Assembly: GCA_903877125.1 (NCBI GenBank)
Contig: CAIRCM010000062.1
Span: 1-51,689 of the forward strand
DNA length: 51,689 nt
Origin: an uncultured Acetobacteraceae bacterium
GTDB lineage: Bacteria; Pseudomonadota; Alphaproteobacteria; Acetobacterales; Acetobacteraceae
Direction of reading: 5' to 3'
Shown: positions 1-8,500 of the stretch, in pieces
Numbering within the stretch: position 1 is the stretch's first letter
Layout of the letters: each line of letters opens with the position of its first letter
Notes under the pieces: model-generated
What the model was told of the DNA's origin: nothing
Databases searched by the model: none
What the model saw: the letters and a program-made list of their open reading frames with translations, nothing else
Translations under genes and position numbers: made by a program

Positions 1-155
1 ACCAAACCCGCGTCACCGTCCTGTTTCCAACGCTGAACCACACGTTTGACCTGCCGGATACCAATCCCCAAACGCTCGGACGCCTCTTGCTGAGAAAGCC
101 GACCTTCAACGCTATCGCGGATGATCTGCGACCGCTCCCGCCCCTTCAAACTCAT
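1..155 (-). CDS. ISNCY-like transposase, N-terminal part (runs off the window)
   Basis: This is the first 51 or so codons of a transposase that continues beyond the left edge. The protein begins MSLKGRERSQIIRD and has a helix-turn-helix (roughly residues 20-45, including LSQQEASERLGIGIRQVKR). That is the characteristic start of ISNCY-type transposases, where this domain binds the element ends. The ATG at 155 is preceded by GGGGA. The terminal repeats of the element follow just outside the start (205-249), as expected for the 5' end of an insertion sequence. Family assignment rests on the N-terminus only, so whether the transposase is intact cannot be seen. Confidence 0.8.
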   Translation of the reverse strand, partial: MSLKGRERSQIIRDSVEGRLSQQEASERLGIGIRQVKRVVQRWKQDGDAGL

Positions 156-204
156 GCTTAAAATCCCCGGACACATAACGCCCCCCGTTCCGCTCAAGCG
201 CGGT

Positions 205-249
205 AGGGGACATTTTAACTTTGCCAGAAGGGGACATTCCTACTTTGCT
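205..249. repeat. Likely IS terminal repeat, two tandem copies of a GGGGACATT-N3-ACTTTGC motif
   Basis: Two copies of a 20-base motif lie 4 bases apart, at 206-225 (GGGGACATTTTAACTTTGCC) and 230-249 (GGGGACATTCCTACTTTGCT). Motifs built on GGGACATTT followed by ACTTTG are typical ends of ISNCY-like elements, and these sit directly upstream of the transposase start. The element probably ends near 249-255. The other end and the target duplication are outside the window. Confidence 0.65.
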
Positions 250-332
250 CTAACAGCCCGGCCGACCTCCCTTGCGGAACAAGGCGGGAAACGCGAAACT
301 CGGCTCACCTCACGGAGGCATGGTACGCGGTT

Positions 333-1892
333 ATGTCGAATGACTCGAAGCATCCGGGACCCAGGGGCCATGATATCCTAAAAGCCGGCGCCGCAGCTGT
401 GGTGGGCCAAGCCGTGGCGCGCCCCATTCTGCATCGACTTTGGCACACCGGACGCGAATACCTCACCCATTGGGCGGTGGCTGGCCTGATTGTCACGGCA
501 ACCGGCGTCGCGCCGGACCACTGGGTCGCACATCTGGTCGACACGCTGCACGTCCCCGCGGACGCTCTGCATCTCTGGGCTGCCGGCATCGACATCCGCT
601 GGTTCGCGGTTGGCGCCGGTTTGCTTCTGGTGGTCGGCGACATCGCCTGGCGCCGGACCCGAACCGCCAAAGCCGCCGAGGCGCCGGAGTTGCCCGACAA
701 ACCGTCCATCGCCGTTCTGCCGTTTACCAACCTCAGCGGCGATCCGGCGCAGGACTATTTTTCCGACGGTCTGACCGAGGATATCATAACTTAATTGTCA
801 CGATTTCACGCACTGTTCGTGATTTCCCGCAACAGCGTCTTTACTTACAAGGGCAAACCCGCCGACGTCAGGGAGATCGCGCGCGAATTGGGCGTGCATT
901 ACGTGGTGGAAGGCAGCACCCGCAAATCCGGCAACCGAGCCCGCGTGAGCGCGCAACTGGTGGACGCGGCGACCGGCCGCCACCTTTGGGCCGAACACTA
1001 CGACCGCACGCTGGAGGACGTGTTCGCCCTGCAGGAGGACGTCACCCACGGCATCGTCGCCGCCGTCGCGCCCGAGGTCGAGCTGGCGGAAATGGCGCAT
1101 GCCCGCACCGCCCTGCCGAACGAAACGGCGCAGCACCTGACCTGGCGCGCCCAGGCGCTGATGCATGACGGCGTCCGCCAGGGGCAACCCGCGCCGGTGC
1201 TGGAAGCCATGGCGCTGGCACAACAGGCGGTCGAGGCCGATCCCGCCGCGCTGGCCGCGTTCAACGTGCTCGCCTGGTGCAACTGGTCCTGCCATCTGTA
1301 CCGCTGGGGCGCAGAACCGGAGAAAGCACTGGACCGCATGATCGATGCGGTGTCGCACATGTCCACGCTGAACGCGCTGGACTACCGCACACTGACCGCC
1401 TCCGGCATCGCCCGCACCATTCGAGGGGAGCCCGAGCGTGGCCTCGCCGACCTCCGCCGAGCCGTCGACGTCAACCCGAACGCCGCTTTATCCCTGATGT
1501 GGCTGGCGATGTGCGAGGCGATGGCGGGGCAAGGCGACGCCGCCCGCACCCACGCCACGCTGTCGCTACGCCTGAACCCCCGCGACACCTGGATCGGCGT
1601 CGCGCACGTGGCCCTCGCGCTGGTGAGTTTCGCTGCCCGCGATTACAGGGAGGCAGCGCGTCAGGCGGAACTGGCCATCCAATCCGAACCCGCCGTACCG
1701 CTAAGGCGCGCCATCATGATCGCCTGCTGCGCCCAGCTCGGCGACAAGCCACGCGCCGCGCGGGAATTGGCGGCACTGAATGGGTTCGCACCGGATTTCA
1801 TTCCGCTCTTGTATCGCGGAGATTTTCAGGTGTTCCGCCGACCCGAGGATATGGAGCATCTGCTGGACAGTTTGCGCCTGGCGGAAACCTGA
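333..1892 (+). pseudogene. Membrane-anchored TolB-like/TPR protein, interrupted by an in-frame TAA
   Basis: The reading frame runs from ATG 333 to TGA 1890-1892 with one stop, TAA at 792-794. The first 153 residues hold two hydrophobic segments (about 45-62 and 90-107) and then PSIAVLPFTNLSGDPAQDYF, the start of the periplasmic TolB-like domain found in rhizobial CyaA-type proteins. After the stop the same frame continues exactly where the domain should (VISRNSVFTYKGKPADV, then VEGSTRKSGNRARVSAQLVD), followed by TPR-like helices to the end. Family members often carry a class III cyclase domain at the N-terminus, but here there are only membrane segments. The stop replaces what is normally a small residue between IIT and LSRF, so a point change such as TCA to TAA explains it. 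Translation restarting after the stop is possible but I see no good start. The downstream SulP gene begins 3 bases later. Confidence 0.75.
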
Positions 1893-1894
1893 CA

Positions 1895-4015
1895 GTGCGA
1901 GACAACGTCGCTGGCAACCTCACCGCCGGTGTCGGCGCCGGCCTCACTTACCTCCCGCTGATGGTTATCGTCGCGATCATCGCGTTCGGCCCGTTGGGGC
2001 CAGACACCGCCGCCACGCTGACCAGCGCCGTGTTCGCGGCCAACATCGCCGCCGGGATCATGTTTTTCCTGTTGGCGCGCTGCCCTGTCCTTGTAGGAAC
2101 CCCAAGCGCGTCGTCGGCTCTGGTGATCGCCGCTTTGTTCGCGCGCTTGATCGCCCAGGGAACCATTCCCGGGGTGGCCGAGGCGATGGCGATCACCATT
2201 TCGGTCGGGGTCGTCGCAGCCATCGTGCAGCTCGCTTTGGTCAATGCCGGTGCGGCCGCGTTGGGGCCGCTGGCGCCGTACCCGATTGTGTCCGGCCTGG
2301 TGAACGGCACCGCCGTGCTGATCCTGATGTCGCAGCTTCCACCGTTACGCGTCCACCCGTTTGAGATGGCCATCGCCGCCGTCGCCTGCGCGACGATGCT
2401 GCTGTTCCCGGTGCGCTGGAAAGTGCCGCCGGTTTTGCCGGCGGTGGCCGCCGGAATGGCCGTCGCGGCCGTGCTGCACCGGCTGGGCCTGGAACCGGGT
2501 CCCTATCTGACCGCCATGCCGTCCCCAGCGGCCTATCCCGCCGTTGCGGCTCACGGTTTTACCGCCTGGGCCACAAACGCTGCGAAACTCCCATGGGCGG
2601 ACATCGCCATTGCCGGGGTGACCATCGCTTTGCTGGGCGTGCTGGAGACCCTCGGGACCATCAGCGCCCTGACCGATCTGGGCATCGTCACTGGGGCGCG
2701 TCGTGATCTGGCGACCGTCGGTTACGCCAATCTCGCGGTTGCCGCCGTTGGTGGCGGTCCGCCGGTTGGGGCGCCGCTGTCCGGTCCCATGACCCCGTTG
2801 AAAACCGGCGGCTCCGGCCGCCTCGCACCGCTGAGCAGGGTCGCCCCGATCGCCGTGGGCGGGGTGTTTCTGGGTGGCTATCTGCCGCTGGTCCCGCAGG
2901 GCGCCATGGTGGGGCTGGTGCTGGCCATCGGCTACCGGCTACTGGACCCTGAACCGGTGCGGCTGCTGTGGCGGGCCGTGCGTCATGACGCGCCGATCCG
3001 CATGGAGATCGGCGGCAGCGCCTTCATCTCCCTGGCCGTGGTCGGTGTCGCCGTGGTCGCGGGCCTCGCCGTCGCGGTCGCCGTGGGTGCGGCCGCCTGT
3101 CTGCTGGTGTTCACCGCCGCGATGGCCGGCAGCGCCATCCACCGGGTCTACGACGGCGCTGCCGCTTTGTCCCGGATGCGCCGCAGCGTGGAGGAAACCG
3201 CCGTCCTGCTGCGGGATCGCAAGCTGGTGTCGGTCATCGAGCTCGGCGGGCCGTTGTTCTTCGGTAATATCAGCCCATTGGGCGACGCGCTTGACCGCGC
3301 CCAGGCCGCCGGTGCCAGGCACATCGTGGTAGACTTGAGCCGTGTGACCCGCGTCGACCTATCCGGGGCGCGCCGATTGATCTCCTACGTGCGGCAACGC
3401 CGGCAGAAGGGGCTGACCATCGTCCTCGCCCCGTTCCATCCCGGCCATCCGGTCGCCGATTATTTCGCTGCATTGGCGATCGATCCCGGCGAGCATTATC
3501 CCGAGGTCACCGAAGCCCTGGCCGCCGCGGAAAATGCGGTGCTGGCGGAGGCCGGCCTGCCTGCTCCGTCCTTCGCGACCAGCGAAGCAGCGTTGGAAGC
3601 CCTCGGCATCGCACCCGACCACGCTCGGGTGTTGGCGACGCATGCGGAAGCCCGGGAATTCGCGGCCAACGAGATGCTGTGCCGAGCGGGGGAGCCGGCG
3701 GACGCTCTGTTCGTGGTGATGCATGGGCGGGTGGATGTCCTGCTGCCCGCCCAACGCGTCGTGCTGGCGCATCTGGCGGCCGGCGCGGTGATCGGGGAGC
3801 GGGTGCTGTTCGAAGCCGGCACCCGCACCGCCGACGTGGTCTGCGCCGCGCCGTCCCGCGTGCTGATCCTGTCCGGTTCCGCGCTGACAGGTTTGATGCG
3901 GGATGCCTCGCCCGCTGCTTTGGCCCTGGTCGTGGCCGTCGCCCACAACACCTCCATGAGTTTGCAACTGGCGAACGCGGCGATCTCCCGACTGGAAACC
4001 CACGCGGATCATTAG
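1895..4015 (+). CDS. SulP-family anion transporter with STAS and cyclic-nucleotide-binding domains
   Basis: This 706-residue inner-membrane protein has a SulP permease of about 10-12 helices (residues about 8-420), a STAS domain (about 440-550, with the DLSRVTRVDLSGARRL turn) and a C-terminal cNMP-binding domain (about 565-700). The phosphate-binding cassette of the last domain reads GERVLFEAGTRTADV, keeping the glycine-glutamate pair and the arginine that contact the cyclic phosphate. SulP proteins move sulfate, bicarbonate or dicarboxylates, and the substrate here cannot be told. The frame is open far upstream, but that part is out-of-frame noise inside the preceding gene. I chose GTG 1895, just after the upstream stop, because it begins the amphipathic lead into helix 1. 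It probably shares a transcript with its neighbours. The fused cNMP domain suggests gating by cAMP, perhaps made by the cyclase at 17685-18923. Confidence 0.88.
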   Translation: MRDNVAGNLTAGVGAGLTYLPLMVIVAIIAFGPLGPDTAATLTSAVFAANIAAGIMFFLLARCPVLVGTPSASSALVIAALFARLIAQGTIPGVAEAMAITISVGVVAAIVQLALVNAGAAALGPLAPYPIVSGLVNGTAVLILMSQLPPLRVHPFEMAIAAVACATMLLFPVRWKVPPVLPAVAAGMAVAAVLHRLGLEPGPYLTAMPSPAAYPAVAAHGFTAWATNAAKLPWADIAIAGVTIALLGVLETLGTISALTDLGIVTGARRDLATVGYANLAVAAVGGGPPVGAPLSGPMTPLKTGGSGRLAPLSRVAPIAVGGVFLGGYLPLVPQGAMVGLVLAIGYRLLDPEPVRLLWRAVRHDAPIRMEIGGSAFISLAVVGVAVVAGLAVAVAVGAAACLLVFTAAMAGSAIHRVYDGAAALSRMRRSVEETAVLLRDRKLVSVIELGGPLFFGNISPLGDALDRAQAAGARHIVVDLSRVTRVDLSGARRLISYVRQRRQKGLTIVLAPFHPGHPVADYFAALAIDPGEHYPEVTEALAAAENAVLAEAGLPAPSFATSEAALEALGIAPDHARVLATHAEAREFAANEMLCRAGEPADALFVVMHGRVDVLLPAQRVVLAHLAAGAVIGERVLFEAGTRTADVVCAAPSRVLILSGSALTGLMRDASPAALALVVAVAHNTSMSLQLANAAISRLETHADH

Positions 4016-4026
4016 AGGGGCAACTC

Positions 4027-4647
4027 ATGTGGCCGGATATTCTCGCCTACATTGCGATCGCTGTGTCGCTGTTCGCCTATGCCATGGACGGAATGATCGC
4101 GCTTCGGCTGATCGGGCTCGTATCCAGCGTCGTGTTCCTGGTGCACGGCGTCATCACCGTCAGCTATCCCACGATCGTCGAGCAGGCGCTGATCCTGCCG
4201 GTCAATGCCTACGGCCTGTTCAAGATGCTGCGGTTGGTTCGCCAGTCGCGGGAGGCCGTGGAAGGCCACCAGACCATGGAATGGTTGCGGCCATTCTCGT
4301 CGCGTCTGTCGATCCCCGCTGGCCAGATATTGTTCCGTCAGGGCGACGCGGCCGAAGACATGTACTGCATCCATTCCGGATCGTTCCGCTTGGCGGAGTC
4401 CGGATTACTGTTGGGGCCGGGTGCCGTGGTCGGGGAGTTGGGTTTTCTGTCGCCGGGCAACCGCCGCACGCAGACCTTGCAGTGCGAGGAACCCGGTGTA
4501 CTTCTTCGTATTTCCTACGACCGGCTGAAGGAACTGTACTTCCAGAACCCAAAATTCGGATTTTACTTCTTGCGCCTGATCAGCAGCCGGCTGTTCGAAA
4601 ACCACGCGGCGGCAGTGGAAGCCGCCTCAGCCCGCGCCAACGGTTAG
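4027..4647 (+). CDS. Small membrane protein with cyclic-nucleotide-binding domain
   Basis: This 206-residue protein has three short hydrophobic segments in residues 3-75 (for example YIAIAVSLFAYAMDGMIALR) followed by a Crp-type cNMP-binding beta-roll (about 90-195) and no DNA-binding helix-turn-helix. The cassette reads GELGFLSPGNRRTQTL. The key glutamate and arginine are kept, but the usual alanine after the arginine is glutamine, so nucleotide affinity may differ. The protein resembles POPDC-like small cNMP-binding membrane proteins, with no enzymatic domain. The ATG follows AGAGGGG by a few bases and lies 11 bases after the SulP stop, so the two are almost certainly co-transcribed. A role as cAMP receptor or partner of the transporter is inference. 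Confidence 0.82.
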   Translation: MWPDILAYIAIAVSLFAYAMDGMIALRLIGLVSSVVFLVHGVITVSYPTIVEQALILPVNAYGLFKMLRLVRQSREAVEGHQTMEWLRPFSSRLSIPAGQILFRQGDAAEDMYCIHSGSFRLAESGLLLGPGAVVGELGFLSPGNRRTQTLQCEEPGVLLRISYDRLKELYFQNPKFGFYFLRLISSRLFENHAAAVEAASARANG

Positions 4648-5472
4648 TATCATGCCTTCCATCGCCGCGATGGTACCGGGACGCCGAGCGGCGGCATCGC
4701 GCACGATCGTATCCATGGTGGCATCGTCGTGGTTGGGTTCGTGGTGGAACAACACCAACTGCCCCACGCCGGCCGTATCGGCGAGCGCCACAGCGGCTTG
4801 CCAAGTCGAATGACCCCAACCGACTCGGGTCACGTATTCGTCTTCGGTAAAGCTGGCATCGTAGATCAGCACATCCGTTCCGGTCACGAATTGCGCCAGC
4901 GCGGTGTCGGTTCCCTCGGCCGGATGTTCGGTATCCGTGATGTAACAGACGTTGTGCCCGCCCCACGCGATGCGTTACCCGACGGCATTGCCGGGGTGGC
5001 GCAGCAGAATCGTTCTGACAGTCAATCCGGGGTGCGGTGTCAGATCCTGTCCTGGTATGAAGTCCTGAAACGACAACACCGCCCGGAATGCTTTGTGAAT
5101 GTCCGGCATCACCGGCGCCTCCCAACTGCGCAGCAGGGCGTCGTGAATGCGATCGACATGCCCGCCCCAAAAACGCAGGCGTGCGCGTGGATCATACATC
5201 GGGCCGAAAAATGGCAGGCCGCAGACATGATCGAAATGCGTGTGGCTGAGCAGAATATCGGCATCTGCCGGACCGGCTAGCGCCGCTCCCATTTCCCGGG
5301 CGCCGCTGCCGGCGTCCAAAATCAGCAGATGCGGGCCGCAGCGCAGCTCCACGCACAGCGTGTTGCCGCCATAACGCAACGTCCCCGGCCCGGGCGTGGG
5401 CAAACTGCCGCGCGCGCCCCAAAAACGCAGGGTCATGGAATCGTCGTTCGTCACCAGATCGCGCTCTGTCAT
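4627..5472 (-). pseudogene. Metallo-beta-lactamase-fold hydrolase (PhnP/cyclic phosphodiesterase-like), interrupted by TAA
   Basis: The frame starts at ATG 5472 or, more like the family, ATG 5436 (MTLRFWGARGSLPTPGPG). It has the metal-binding HTHFDH motif, a later Asp in IYDASF and a final His in HHEPNHDD. These fit RNase Z/PhnP-like MBL enzymes that cleave cyclic or ester phosphates. A TAA at 4977-4975 stops the frame after HPGNAVG. The same frame continues with RIAWGGHNVCYITDTEHP, which is the expected next strand with tyrosine normally at the stop, so one base change (TAC or TAT to TAA) explains it. The 3' end overlaps the end of the convergent cNMP gene by 21 bases. If functional, it could be a cyclic-nucleotide phosphodiesterase balancing the nearby cyclase, which is inference only. 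The truncated product would lack later ligands and is probably inactive. Confidence 0.78.
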
Positions 5473-5579
5473 CTGACCATAGCCTAACGTGGACAGCGGC
5501 CGCGGGGCCAGAAGTTTCGTTAGGGACTTGGTGCGGCGGAGAACCGCCTGTAGCTTGTTGCCAGCCTGGGGAGGAACGC

Positions 5580-8500
5580 ATGGACACCGCACCCACAGCC
5601 GACACCGTCGCGGACCTGCGCCGGTTGCTTACCGAGCGGGAAGCGGAACGCGACGCCGCTCGCGCGCAGACCTTGGCGATGGGCGACGTGCTGCGGGCAA
5701 TCGCCGCTTCCCCCGCCGATCCACAACCGGTCTTCGAACTGATCGCGCGGAAAGTGAAGGACCTGTATGGCGCGCACGCCGTCAGCGTCGTTGAACATGA
5801 TGGCGCGTTGTTGCACCAACGCGCGCTGATCGGGCACGAGCCGGAGGCGGCGGCCCGTCTCCTCGCCGCCTTCCCCCGTCCGCCCGGTCCGGACACCGGT
5901 CCCGGGCGGGTCGTGCTGAGCGGGAAGCCGGTCTATGTCCGCGAAATCGACAAAGAAAGCGGCTTCATCGCGGCGGGACGCGCGCTGGGTGCCGGATCTT
6001 ACTTCGGCGTGCCACTGCTGCACGAGGACCGCGTCGTTGGGGTTCTGGGCCTGTGGCGCGCCGATTTCGGCGCGTTCAATGAGGCCCTGGTGGAAATCGC
6101 CAAAGCCTTCGCCCAACAGGCCGTGATCGCCATCGCGGGAGCGAAGACGCTGCGCGAGTTGCGGGAACGGGACGAAGAGAACCGTGCTTTGATCGCGCGG
6201 CAGGAAGCCAGCATCGCGGTGCTGAAGGCAATTGCCGCTTCGCCCGACGATCCCCAGCCGGTGTTCGAACTGATCGCGCGCAAGGCCCGCGAACTCTGTG
6301 GCGCAGCGCAATCGGGTGTGACTGAATACGACGGCGAGGTGGGCTACCTGCGGGCACTGGATGGCTATGATCCCGCGGTTATTGATCGAATGAGGCGTCT
6401 CTACCCCCGGCCTCCCACCCCGGGAACAATCTTCGGGCGCACCATACTGAGCGGACAGATCGTCCATATCCGCGACGTCAGCACGGACCGCGGGCTGGCG
6501 CATACCACACACGACCGGGCGCGAGACCTGGACACCAGATCACTGCTTGGTGTGCCGCTATTACGCGACGGGCGGGCGATCGGCAGCATCGTACTTCGCC
6601 GGACCCAGGTCGGTGGCTTCGACGACAATCAGATCGCACTGGTGCGATCATTCGCAGAGCAGGCGATGATTGCGATCGCCAGCGCGAACTCGCTGCGCGA
6701 ACTGCGCGAACGGACCGCAGAGCTGGCCGAACGCAACAGCGCCTATGGCGAGCGAATCGAGCAGCAGGCGGCGACCATCGACGTGTTGCAGGCGATGTCC
6801 GCTTCGCCCGGCGACGCGCAGCCGGTTCTGGTCGCCATCGCGGGACGGGCCAGGGCGTTCTGCGGGGCGGAGGCCGCGGGGGTTGTCCTGCTGGAAGACG
6901 GATATTTGCATTTACGTACCCATTCGGGCTTCTCGGACGCGGCCGCCGACACCTACGCGGCTGCGTTCCCACGGCCGGTGGACGAAACGACCGTCGCCGG
7001 GCGCGCCATCCTGGCCAGAGCCGCGATGCATGTGCCCGATATCATGGCGGACCCGCGTTATGTGTTGCGGACCATCGGGACGGTCTCGCTCTTCCGGTCT
7101 TCCGCGGCCGTGCCGTTGCTGCGGGACGGTGTGCCGATTGGCGCGATCGGGTTGGCCCGGTCCACGCCCGGTATCTGTTCCGATACCCAGATGGAGTTAC
7201 TGAAAACCTTCGCCGATCAGGCGGTCATCGCGATCACCAGCGCGGAGACTTGGCGCGCGTTGCAAGCCCGCACGGCGGACTTGCGGGAGTCTCTGGAATA
7301 TCAGACCGCCGCGAGCGACGTGCTGAGGATCATCAGCCAACTGACGACCGACATTCAGCCGGTGCTCGACGCGCTGGTTCAGATCGCGGCTCGACTCTGC
7401 GACGCCGAAATGACAGTCATCAATCGCCGCGACGCGCGCATGGCGTGGATGGCCGCCAGCCACGGCTACCCGGAGTCGCTCTGCGCGTATTGGCGGGCCA
7501 CGGGGCCGATTCCCCTGGATCCCGACAGCCCGGTGGTGGCGATGCGGACCCTCATCGAGGGTCAGATCGTGCACATCCATGATGTGTCGGCGGTTCCTGG
7601 CTATCCCACGCCAAATATTGAACTTGGCGGTCTGCGTACCGTCGTTGGCGCGCCATTGCGGCGGGGCGACGAAATCATCGGCATGATCGGCCTCGCGCGC
7701 CAACGGGTCGAACCGTTCACGGAACGGCAGATCGCATTGCTGCAGAATTTCGCGGCCCAGGCGGTGATCGCGATCGAGAACACGCGGCTGCTGACCGAAC
7801 AGCAGGAAGCGCTGGAACGGCAAACCGCGATGGCCGAGGTGTTGCAGGTCATCAACGCCTCGCCGGGGGATTTGACGCCGGTATTCGATGCGATCCTGGA
7901 AAAGGCCCTGCGAATTTGCCAGCCGGCGTTCGGCACACTCCGCGCGTTTGACGGAGAGAGGTCGCATGTTCTCGCCGAGCGCGGGGCGCATGCAGCGTTG
8001 ACCGCGTATCGCGCGCACGATTCCGCTCAAGGTCTTTCGCCGAATTTCAAAAGTATGCTGGAGACACGGCGTCCGTTCCATATGCTGGATATCCGCGAGA
8101 GCGAAGGATACCAGTCCGGGGATTCGAATACCAGGGCCGTTGCCGATCTGGGCGGTGCGCGCACGGTGCTTCTTGTGCCGCTGTTGAAAGAAGGGGTCGT
8201 TGTCGGCAACCTGCAAATCTACCGCCGGGAAGTCCGCGCCTTCACGGATAACGAAATTTCCCTGCTGGAAAACTTCGCCGCCCAGGCGGTCATCGCGATG
8301 GAAAACGCACGGCTGTTGGGAGAATTACGGCAACGCACGGGCGATCTGCAACAATCTCTGGAATATCAGACAGCAACGTCGGACGTTTTGAAAGTCATCA
8401 ACCAAGCCGCGTTCGATACTCAGCCCGTATTCGATAAGATTGTCGAGACCGTCGCGCGGCTATGCGGCGCGGAATTCGCGAATATCACCAATTATGATGG

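Noticed and set aside
792-794. TAA read as a recoded sense codon
   Set aside because: The nearby genes use normal stops, only two such codons are seen, and four indels in the same region point to mutation or sequencing error instead.
1277-1894. N-terminal extension of about 206 residues on the SulP transporter
   Set aside because: The extension is an out-of-frame reading of the TolB/TPR gene with arginine- and proline-rich composition and no membrane helix; GTG 1895 fits better.
5520-6512. Minus-strand frames under the kinase genes, some several hundred codons long
   Set aside because: They mirror the conserved GAF and HATPase codons; long antisense frames are expected in GC-rich DNA and match no family I know.
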